5,030 bases of DNA from Pseudomonadota bacterium (GTDB taxonomy: Bacteria > Pseudomonadota > Gammaproteobacteria > Burkholderiales > Burkholderiaceae_C). The stretch spans positions 1 to 5,030 of the forward strand of contig JAEZKX010000438.1 in assembly GCA_023436025.1 (NCBI GenBank), written 5' to 3'. The notes beneath the pieces were generated by a model, which saw only the letters and a program-made list of their open reading frames with translations, was not told the DNA's origin and made no database searches. Below are positions 1-5,030 of this stretch, one piece after another. How positions within the stretch are numbered: position 1 is the first letter of the stretch; every line of letters starts with the position of its first letter. The translations under genes and the position numbers were made by a program.

Positions 1-654
1 GTTCCGCTGGCCGGGGCCGCGCCTGCGGCTGGTGCTCCGCTGGGCCTGCACCCGAACCTGCTGCTGGGGCTGCTGTGCGTGGCCGGCGTGGCGTGCTGCG
101 TGGCCATGTCGATGCCGCAGGTGCACATCGTGGCCTACTGCGGCGACCTCGGCTTCGGCCCGGCGCGCGGCGCCGAGATGCTCTCGCTGATGCTGGGCAT
201 GGGCGTGGTCAGCCGGCTGGTCTCGGGCTGGCTGTCCGACCGCATCGGCGGCCTGCGCACGCTGCTGCTGGGGTCCCTGCTGCAAGGCGTCGCGCTGCTG
301 CTGTTCCTGCCGGCCGACGGCCTGGTGTCGCTGTACCTCGTCTCGGCCTTGTTCGGCCTGTTCCAGGGCGGCATCGTGCCGGCCTATGCGCTCATCGTGC
401 GCGAGTACTTCCCGGCGCAGGAGGCCGGCGCGCGCACCGGCACCGTGCTGATGGCGACGCTGCTCGGCATGGCGCTGGGTGGCTGGATGTCGGGCGCGGT
501 GTTCGACTGGACCGGCTCCTACTTCGCGGCCTTCCTCAACGGCATCGGCTGGAACCTGTTGAACCTGGGCATCGTCCTGTTCCTGCTGTGGCGCGCCCGC
601 GCGCTGGGCGTGCTGCGCCCCTGGCCGGCCTGGCCGGGACGGGCGCCTGCTTGA
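1..654 (+). CDS. MFS transporter, C-terminal half (5' end outside window)
   Basis: Frame 1 is open from the left edge to a TGA at 652-654, giving 217 residues and no start codon that need be the real one. The fragment has six hydrophobic segments, at roughly residues 20-45, 57-77, 84-100, 105-130, 142-163 and 170-192. They fit helices 7-12 of a 12-helix inner-membrane transporter. Between the second and third segments is SRLVSGWLSDRIGG (about residues 70-83), which matches the conserved MFS loop motif (G-x-x-x-D-R-x-G type) repeated between helices 8 and 9. The alanine- and proline-rich start (residues 1-18) resembles the end of the central cytoplasmic loop. The family moves small solutes, often organic anions, by proton coupling or exchange; the substrate cannot be told from this half. 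The tail (RPWPAWPGRAPA) is a short cytoplasmic end. The next gene begins within 20 bases on the same strand, so the two may share a transcript. Confidence 0.88.
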   Translation, partial: VPLAGAAPAAGAPLGLHPNLLLGLLCVAGVACCVAMSMPQVHIVAYCGDLGFGPARGAEMLSLMLGMGVVSRLVSGWLSDRIGGLRTLLLGSLLQGVALLLFLPADGLVSLYLVSALFGLFQGGIVPAYALIVREYFPAQEAGARTGTVLMATLLGMALGGWMSGAVFDWTGSYFAAFLNGIGWNLLNLGIVLFLLWRARALGVLRPWPAWPGRAPA

Positions 655-671
655 GCCGCGGTTGCGCCGCC

Positions 672-2222
672 ATGGGGGCCGAACCGCTTGGCCGGCGTGA
701 CCTGCTGCGCCTGGCCGGCGCTTGCGCGACCACCCTCTGGATGCCGCGCAGTGCCTGGAGCCAGGCGCCGCTGGCCGACTCGCCGTTCACCCTGGGCGTG
801 GCCAGCGGCGCGCCCGGCGTCGATTCGGTGGTGTTGTGGACGCGGCTGCTGGCGCCTGGCCTGCACGCGCGGCGCCACACGGTGCGCTGGGAGATCGCCG
901 CCGACGAGGGCTTCCGGCAGGTCGTGCGCCAGGGCCAGGCCGAGGCGCTGCCCGAACTGGGCCACGCGGTGCACGTCGAGGCCGCCGGCCTGGCGCCCGA
1001 CCGGCCCTATTTCTACCGCTTCCTGGCGGGCGGCTGGTCCAGTCCGGTAGGCCGCACCCGCACCTTGCCCGCCGCCGACACGCTGCCGCGGCGCCTGCGC
1101 CTGGCCTATGCTTCCTGCCAACGCTGGGAGCACGGCTACTACGCCGCCTACCGCCACATGCGCGAGGACGCGCCGGACTTCGTCCTGTTCCTCGGCGACT
1201 ACATCTACGAATATCCGACGGCGGGCCGCGCCGTCCGGCCCACCGACGGCGCCTGGGCGGTGACGCTGGAGCAGTACCGTGCCCGCTTCGCCCTGCACCG
1301 CGGCGACCCGGACCTGCAGGCCATGCACGCCGCCTGTCCCTGGCTGGTCACCTGGGACGACCACGAGGTGCAGAACGACTACGCCGGGCTCCTTGCCGGC
1401 GCATCGGGCCCGCCGGTCGCGGATTTCGCCGCCCGCCGCGGCGATGCCTACCAGGCCTTCTACGAGCACATGCCGCTGCGGGTGTCGGCCCTGGCACGCG
1501 CGCTGCAAGGCGGCGCGGTCCGCGTCCATGGCGACTACCGCTTCGGCCGCCTGGCCCACCTGTGCCTGCTGGATGCGCGCCAGTACCGCAGCCCGCAGGC
1601 CTGCAGCCCGGACGGCCGGCGCTCGGCCACGCTGGATCCGGCCGGCTGCGCCGCCTGGCACGACCCGGTGCGCACGCTGCTGGGCGCGGCGCAGGAGCAG
1701 TGGCTGGACGATCGCCTCGCCGAGGCCGGCGCCGCCTGGACCGTGCTGGGGCAGTCGACCCTGCTCGGCCAGCGCATCCTGCCGCGCCGTGCAGGGCCGG
1801 GACTCTGGAACGACGGCTGGGACGGCTATCCGGCCGCGCGGCAGCGGCTGCTGGCGTCGCTGCAGCGGCATCGGCCCGCCAACCCGGTGGTGCTGGGCGG
1901 TGACATCCACGAGAACTGGGTCGGCCACGTGCTGGCCGACTACGCCCGACCCGACAGCGCCGTCCTGGGAGTGGAGTTCTGCGGCACCAGCATCAGCTCG
2001 CGGCCATTCGAGCCCGAACGGGTCGCCGAACGCCTGGCGCCCAACCCGCACTTCGTCCACGCCGACGCCGCCCGCCGTGGCTACGGGATCGCCGACTTCA
2101 CGCCGGGCCGGCTGGAGGTGCAGTTGCGAACGGTGGACGACGTGCGCCGCCCCGATGCGCTGGCGGGGACCGAGGCCCGCTTCGTGGTGGAGGCGGGCAT
2201 GCCGCGGGTGGTGCGCGCGTGA
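672..2222 (+). CDS. phoD: PhoD-family alkaline phosphatase/phosphodiesterase, Tat-exported
   Basis: This 516-residue protein has the full motif set of the PhoD family, calcium/iron-dependent secreted enzymes that release phosphate from phosphomonoesters and phosphodiesters. The N-terminus carries a twin-arginine motif, GRRDLLR (Arg8-Arg9), then a short hydrophobic stretch, with likely cleavage around residues 28-32, so it should be exported folded. An N-terminal beta domain (about 35-135, starting FTLGVASGAP) precedes the metallophosphatase domain. The latter has SCQ (Cys149), GDYIYEY (175-181, Asp176), TWDDHEVQN (227-235), LLDARQYR (Asp301, Arg303), QEQWL (Trp344), WDGYPAAR (383-390), GGDIHENW (Asp411, His413) and EFCGTSIS (435-442). 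Cys149, Asp176, Asp229/230, Asn235, Asp411 and His413 are the probable metal ligands by family analogy. Length is normal and nothing is broken. ATG 672 puts the RR pair at residues 8-9 but has no clear ribosome binding site; TTG 651 is an in-frame alternative. No Pho box is visible, as the promoter would lie upstream. The symbol denotes the family only. Confidence 0.93.
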   Translation: MGAEPLGRRDLLRLAGACATTLWMPRSAWSQAPLADSPFTLGVASGAPGVDSVVLWTRLLAPGLHARRHTVRWEIAADEGFRQVVRQGQAEALPELGHAVHVEAAGLAPDRPYFYRFLAGGWSSPVGRTRTLPAADTLPRRLRLAYASCQRWEHGYYAAYRHMREDAPDFVLFLGDYIYEYPTAGRAVRPTDGAWAVTLEQYRARFALHRGDPDLQAMHAACPWLVTWDDHEVQNDYAGLLAGASGPPVADFAARRGDAYQAFYEHMPLRVSALARALQGGAVRVHGDYRFGRLAHLCLLDARQYRSPQACSPDGRRSATLDPAGCAAWHDPVRTLLGAAQEQWLDDRLAEAGAAWTVLGQSTLLGQRILPRRAGPGLWNDGWDGYPAARQRLLASLQRHRPANPVVLGGDIHENWVGHVLADYARPDSAVLGVEFCGTSISSRPFEPERVAERLAPNPHFVHADAARRGYGIADFTPGRLEVQLRTVDDVRRPDALAGTEARFVVEAGMPRVVRA

Positions 2223-2225
2223 TGC

Positions 2226-2259
2226 GCGCCGTCCCGCGCCGGCGGGGCGGGACGGGCGC
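2226..2259. terminator. GC-rich hairpin between convergent genes, possible bidirectional terminator
   Basis: A perfect 9-bp stem, CCGTCCCGC (2229-2237) with GCGGGACGG (2247-2255), closes a 9-base loop. It extends by three more pairs (GCG 2226-2228 with CGC 2257-2259) across a single bulged G at 2256. It sits 4 bases after the phosphatase stop and 17 bases beyond the amidohydrolase stop on the other strand, where a shared terminator would be expected. Neither side has a T-tract, so it is not a textbook intrinsic terminator. It could stall polymerase, protect 3' ends, or be a chance product of the high GC content. Confidence 0.45.
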
Positions 2260-2276
2260 ACACGGGCCGCGCCGGC

Positions 2277-3122
2277 TCAGCGCGGATCGAGGGCCAGCAG
2301 CCGCTGCGTGAGCGAACGCAGCGCCTCCTGCACGCGGCCGAAGTCGGCAGGATCGATCTCCAGCGTGCGCTCGTCCATGTAGCGCGCGCGGTTCACCTCC
2401 AGCTGTACGCTGTGGCGGTGCCGTGCCGGATCGCCGTAGCGGCGCACCAGCTCCACGCCCTTGTAGGGGTGGTTGTAGTCCACGGTGAAGCCGCAGCCGC
2501 GCAGGTGCTCGCACACCAGCTGCGACACGGCCGGGGCCGCCGTGGTGCCGTCGCGGTCGCCGACCACGAAGTCGGCGTGCACCAGGCCCGGAAACTCGGT
2601 GGCATGGCTGCTCGCGACCGCCGGCATCGAATGGCAGTCGAGGTGGATGCTGTAGCCATGGCGCGCATGCGCCGCGTCGATGGCCTCGCGCACCGCGGCG
2701 TGGTAGGGCTCCCAGCAGCGGGCGATGCGCTGCTGCACCTCCGCCACCGACAGCTTGCGGTCGTACAGCGGCACGCCATCGTCGGTGCACTTCCAGATCA
2801 GCCCCTTGCCGAGCCGCACCTTGGACAGCACCCGCGCATCGGTGGCCAGCGGCCCCGGCCAGGGGCCGTCCAGCAGCTCGGTGTCCAGCTCCGTGACGTC
2901 GCGGTTCACGTCCAGGTAGCTGCGCGGGAAGTGCGCCTCGATCCAGGCAACGCCCAGCGCCGGCGCGAACGCGTACAGCTTTTCCACGTGCGTGTCCTCG
3001 GCCCGCCGCAGCGTGTCGAGCGGGCAGCTGGAGCGGAAGTCCTCGGGGTAGGCCGTGCCGCTGTGCGGCGAGTCGAACACCAGCGGCGTGCGGCCCGCGA
3101 GTACGGTCACCATCGCGGTCAT
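2277..3122 (-). CDS. N-formylglutamate amidohydrolase family protein (HutG-like)
   Basis: This 281-residue protein matches the N-formylglutamate amidohydrolase (FGase) family at its normal length. Family enzymes hydrolyse N-formyl-L-glutamate to glutamate and formate, the last step of one histidine degradation route. Visible motifs in order are FDSPHSG (16-22), EDTHVEKLY (42-50), PRSYLDVNRD (66-75), HLDCHSMP (160-167), DYNHPYKG (215-222) and LEVNRARYMDE (241-251). The His, Asp and Glu residues in the PHSG, DCHS and LEVNR blocks are the likely catalytic or metal-binding residues. There is no signal peptide, so it should be cytoplasmic. Its ATG at 3122 overlaps the TGA of the upstream binding-protein gene (ATGA), implying coupled translation. 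AAGG (3136-3133) lies 10 bases before it. A second in-frame ATG at 3113 is possible and would cost three residues. No other histidine-utilisation gene is present, so the substrate may be another N-formyl or N-acyl amino acid. No symbol is assigned for that reason. Confidence 0.88.
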   Translation of the reverse strand: MTAMVTVLAGRTPLVFDSPHSGTAYPEDFRSSCPLDTLRRAEDTHVEKLYAFAPALGVAWIEAHFPRSYLDVNRDVTELDTELLDGPWPGPLATDARVLSKVRLGKGLIWKCTDDGVPLYDRKLSVAEVQQRIARCWEPYHAAVREAIDAAHARHGYSIHLDCHSMPAVASSHATEFPGLVHADFVVGDRDGTTAAPAVSQLVCEHLRGCGFTVDYNHPYKGVELVRRYGDPARHRHSVQLEVNRARYMDERTLEIDPADFGRVQEALRSLTQRLLALDPR

Positions 3123-4084
3123 TCCAGGCGCACCTTCGCGAATTCGGCCACGCCCTTCATCTTCTTGATCTCGTGCGCGATCTGCGCGGAGAACTCCTGC
3201 GGCGTGGAGCCAGAGGGGTACAGGCCCTGGCCGGCCAGGCGCTCGCGCACGGCGGGCTCCTTCAGCGCTTGCGCCACGGCCTGCTGCATGCGCTCCACCA
3301 GGGCCTGCGGCGTGCCGGCGGGGGCGACCAGGCCGAACCACGACGGATCGTTGTTGACCGGATAACCCATCTCCGCGTACGTCGGCACGTCGGGCAGGAC
3401 GTCCAGGCGCGAGGGCCAGGACACGGCAAGGGCCTTGAGCTTGCCGGCCCGGATGTGGGGCAGCGAGGCGGCGACCTGGTCGAAGTACACCGCCACCTGC
3501 CCGCCCAGCACGTCGTTCAGGGCCGGGCCGGCACCGCGGTAGGGAATGTGGACCATCGCGGTTTCGGTGCTGCGCTTGAACAGTTCGCCCCACATGTGGC
3601 CGATGGTGCCGTTGCCCGGCGTGGCATAGGACACCTTGCCCGGGTTCGCCTTCAGGTAGCGCACCAGGTCGGCGAAGTCCTTGACGGGCAGCACCCGCGG
3701 ATTCACGACCAGCACGCCCGGTGCCTTGACGATCTCGGTGACGCCGACGAAGTCCTTCAGCGGATCGTACGGCAGGCGGGAATAGACCGCGGGATTGACG
3801 CCGTGGGTGGACAGCGTGGCGACGGCGAAGGTCAGGCCGTCCGCGGCCGAGCGGGCGACCTCGGCCATCCCGATGGAGCCGCCCGCGCCGGCGCGGTTCT
3901 CCACGATCACCGGTTGCTTCAGGTAGCGCGGCAGGGCTTCGTGCAGGACGCGGCCGGTGATGTCGGTCGCGCCGCCGGGCGGGAACGGGACCACGAGCCG
4001 GATCACCCGGTTGTCCTGGGCCAGGACCATTCCGGGAGCGACCGATGCGACGGCAAGGGAGGCGAGGAGTTGACGACGTTGCAT
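3119..4084 (-). CDS. Bug/TctC-family tripartite tricarboxylate transporter substrate-binding protein
   Basis: This 321-residue protein is a Bug-type (TctC-like) extracytoplasmic solute receptor. Family members are periplasmic two-domain proteins that bind small carboxylates or amino acids, some working with TctA/TctB membrane proteins and many orphan. The N-terminus MQRRQLLASLAVASVAPG is a signal peptide with a twin-arginine-like RR pair at residues 3-4; cleavage is likely after VLA (residue 22). Family marks are RLVVPFPPGGATDITGR (29-45), VENRAGAGGSIG (61-72), AADG (80-83), the YATPGNGTIGHMWGELF block (153-169), HIPYRGAGPALNDVLGGQV (179-197) and, near the C-terminus, the DVPTYAEMGYPV-type segment. 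The reading frame is open upstream to ATGs at 4144 and 4162, but 4084 is preferred because it starts directly at the signal peptide and leaves room for a promoter. GGA seven bases upstream is a weak ribosome site. No TctA/TctB genes are present, so this is an orphan receptor here. It leads an operon with the amidohydrolase. Confidence 0.93.
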   Translation of the reverse strand: MQRRQLLASLAVASVAPGMVLAQDNRVIRLVVPFPPGGATDITGRVLHEALPRYLKQPVIVENRAGAGGSIGMAEVARSAADGLTFAVATLSTHGVNPAVYSRLPYDPLKDFVGVTEIVKAPGVLVVNPRVLPVKDFADLVRYLKANPGKVSYATPGNGTIGHMWGELFKRSTETAMVHIPYRGAGPALNDVLGGQVAVYFDQVAASLPHIRAGKLKALAVSWPSRLDVLPDVPTYAEMGYPVNNDPSWFGLVAPAGTPQALVERMQQAVAQALKEPAVRERLAGQGLYPSGSTPQEFSAQIAHEIKKMKGVAEFAKVRLE

Positions 4085-4134
4085 GCGTTGAGTCCGATCT
4101 GAATCAGGGAGTTGCGTCAGGGATGATGCCAGTG

Positions 4135-4162
4135 TTGTGGTCATCGGTTCGCCTGATACCAT
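4135..4162 (+). promoter_or_regulatory. Candidate sigma-70 extended -10 promoter for the LysR-type gene
   Basis: TTGTGG (4135-4140) and TACCAT (4157-4162) are 16 bases apart, and a TG at 4154-4155 sits one base before the hexamer, as in extended -10 promoters. The hexamers match consensus at about 3 of 6 and 4 of 6 positions. Transcription would start near 4169, inside the palindrome at 4160-4176, giving a leader of about 20 bases. The call rests on pattern matching alone. I found no equally good promoter on the minus strand for the binding-protein gene, which would fit a promoter needing an activator. Confidence 0.35.
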
Positions 4163-4176
4163 TCCGTTCTGGAATG
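4160..4176. promoter_or_regulatory. Inverted repeat with T-N11-A core, likely LysR-type operator
   Basis: CATTCC-N5-GGAATG is a perfect palindrome with 6-bp arms. T4162 and A4174 are separated by 11 bases, the T-N11-A pattern typical of LysR-type recognition sites. It lies in the divergent region between the regulator (start 4191) and the binding-protein gene (start 4084), overlaps the candidate -10 of the regulator, and sits 76-92 bases upstream of the binding-protein start codon. That placing suits both self-repression and activation of the divergent operon. It is AT-richer than its surroundings. Function is inferred. Confidence 0.6.
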
Positions 4177-4190
4177 ATTTTAGTTAGACC

Positions 4191-5030
4191 ATGTCCCTGC
4201 GCCGCTTCAGTCCGCCGCTGCACCTGCTGCGTGCCTTCTCCACGGTGCGCCGCTTCGGCGGGGTGTCGCGCGCGGCCGAGGCGCTGGAGCTGACCCAGAG
4301 CGCGGTCAGCAAGCAGATCCGGGAGCTGGAGGACTGGATCGGGGTGCCGCTGTTCGAGCGCACCCGCAACCGGCTGGTGCTGACGCCGGCGGGCGAGCGC
4401 TACGAGGACGCCGTGCGCGCCGTGCTGGCCCGCCTGGAAGCCGCGACGCTGGAACTGGTGGCCAGCGACGATGGCGTGGGCTCGCTGCGCCTGGCCAGCG
4501 TGCCGACCTTCGCGGCGAAGTGGCTGGTGCCGCGGCTGCCGGCCTTCCAGCAACTGCATCCCGAGGTGACGCTGCACTTCGCGCCCTACGCGCAGGGCTT
4601 CGACGCGGCCAGCACCGACGCCGACTGCGCGATCCTGTTCGGCGACGGCCACTGGCCGTGGGCGCAGGCGCACTACCTGGCCGGCAACGAGGTGGCCTTG
4701 ATCGCGCCGCGCACGCGGGTGGCGGACTGGACCCTTGCCGCGCCTTCGGACGTCCGCCGCCACACGCTGCTGCGGCACGTCACGGTGCCGGACGCGTGGG
4801 TGCGCTGGGGCGAGGCGCAGGGCATCGGCGGCGCCGGGCTGCCGGCGGGCCCGCAGTTCGACCAGTTCGAGACGCTGATCCGCGCGGTGGTGGCGGGGAT
4901 GGGGCTGGCCCTGGTGCCGCGCTGCCTGGTGCAGGACGAGATCGCCGCCGGCCTGGTGCGCGAGCCGCTGCGCGACGGGGGTTACCGCAGCCCGCTCGGC
5001 TACTGGCTCTGCTACCCCGAAGCCCGCAGC
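4191..5030 (+). CDS. LysR-type transcriptional regulator, GcvA-like (3' end outside window)
   Basis: Frame 3 is open from ATG 4191 to the right edge, 280 codons with no stop; the family usually has about 300 residues, so only a short tail is missing. Residues 8-67 form the winged helix-turn-helix: LHLLRAFSTV (10-19), SRAAEALELTQSAVSKQIRE (26-45, with the recognition helix at TQSAVSKQI), LEDWIGVPLFER (46-57) and LTPAGERY (64-71). A linker helix follows to about 92, then the substrate-binding domain from GSLRLASVPTFAAKWLVPRL (97-116) onward, including FDQFETLIRAVVAGMGLALVPRCLV. The SxPTFAxxWLVPRL and GxGxALVPR features place it in the GcvA-like branch, in which regulators sense small metabolites. 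No Shine-Dalgarno stretch precedes the ATG (TAGTTAGACC), so initiation may be weak or the leader very short. It diverges from the Bug/amidohydrolase operon and is its likely regulator; the inducer is unknown. Confidence 0.93.
   Translation, partial: MSLRRFSPPLHLLRAFSTVRRFGGVSRAAEALELTQSAVSKQIRELEDWIGVPLFERTRNRLVLTPAGERYEDAVRAVLARLEAATLELVASDDGVGSLRLASVPTFAAKWLVPRLPAFQQLHPEVTLHFAPYAQGFDAASTDADCAILFGDGHWPWAQAHYLAGNEVALIAPRTRVADWTLAAPSDVRRHTLLRHVTVPDAWVRWGEAQGIGGAGLPAGPQFDQFETLIRAVVAGMGLALVPRCLVQDEIAAGLVREPLRDGGYRSPLGYWLCYPEARS

Noticed and set aside
75..671. A 199-codon upstream extension of the phosphatase frame
   Set aside because: It runs through the transporter gene in another frame, translates to Arg/Ala-rich sequence without family similarity, and would place the Tat signal in the middle of the protein.
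519..2261. A 580-codon open frame on the minus strand covering the phosphatase gene
   Set aside because: Its translation is low-complexity (rich in Arg, Ala, Gly, Gln) with no recognisable motif. Stop-free antisense frames are expected opposite GC-rich genes. The plus-strand phosphatase has the full family motif set.
3123..3593. Upstream open extension of the amidohydrolase frame
   Set aside because: It overlaps the Bug coding sequence in another frame with no family similarity; the FGase family begins close to the ATG at 3122.
2412..4102. Long plus-strand open frames opposite the amidohydrolase and Bug genes (2412-3365, 3173-4102)
   Set aside because: They are compositional shadows of the two minus-strand genes and show no domains or plausible protein character.
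4099..4107. Short palindrome CTGAATCAG
   Set aside because: The arms are only 4 bp with no extension and no T-N11-A core; this is expected by chance.
4085..4162. A 26-residue N-terminal extension of the Bug protein from ATG 4162 or 4144
   Set aside because: It would bury the signal peptide behind polar residues and run the coding region into the predicted operator. Starting at 4084 gives a standard signal peptide at residue 1.

Overview
This very GC-rich window, with strong G/C preference at third codon positions, looks like chromosome from a betaproteobacterium of the order Burkholderiales. The main clue is an orphan Bug/TctC-type periplasmic binding protein, a family hugely expanded in that order. 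The genus cannot be fixed from the sequence. I see no RNA genes, insertion sequences, CRISPR arrays or phage genes, and coding density is high.

Left half, plus strand (1-2222): the C-terminal half of a major facilitator superfamily (MFS) transporter runs in from the left edge and stops at 654. It is followed at once by a complete PhoD-family alkaline phosphatase/phosphodiesterase with a twin-arginine signal peptide (672-2222). The two are close enough to be co-transcribed; any promoter lies outside the window. A 54-bp gap (2223-2276) with a strong GC hairpin separates this pair from a convergent unit.

Right half: a two-gene minus-strand unit starts at 4084. It encodes a Bug-type solute-binding protein (3119-4084) and then an N-formylglutamate amidohydrolase-family enzyme (2277-3122). 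Their stop and start codons overlap as ATGA, which points to translational coupling. A LysR-type regulator diverges from them on the plus strand (4191 to the right edge, about 20 residues short of the usual family length). The 106-bp divergent intergenic region holds a perfect CATTCC-N5-GGAATG palindrome containing a T-N11-A core, a likely LysR operator. It overlaps a plausible extended -10 promoter for the regulator.

The simplest reading of the right half is a small catabolic or sensing module. The Bug protein would bind a small carboxylate or acyl-amino acid in the periplasm, the cytoplasmic amidohydrolase would release an amino acid from an N-formyl (or similar) conjugate, and the LysR protein would control both and itself. 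The ligand and inducer are inferred. I found no clearly new biological system; the most testable points are the Bug/amidohydrolase coupling and the predicted operator.
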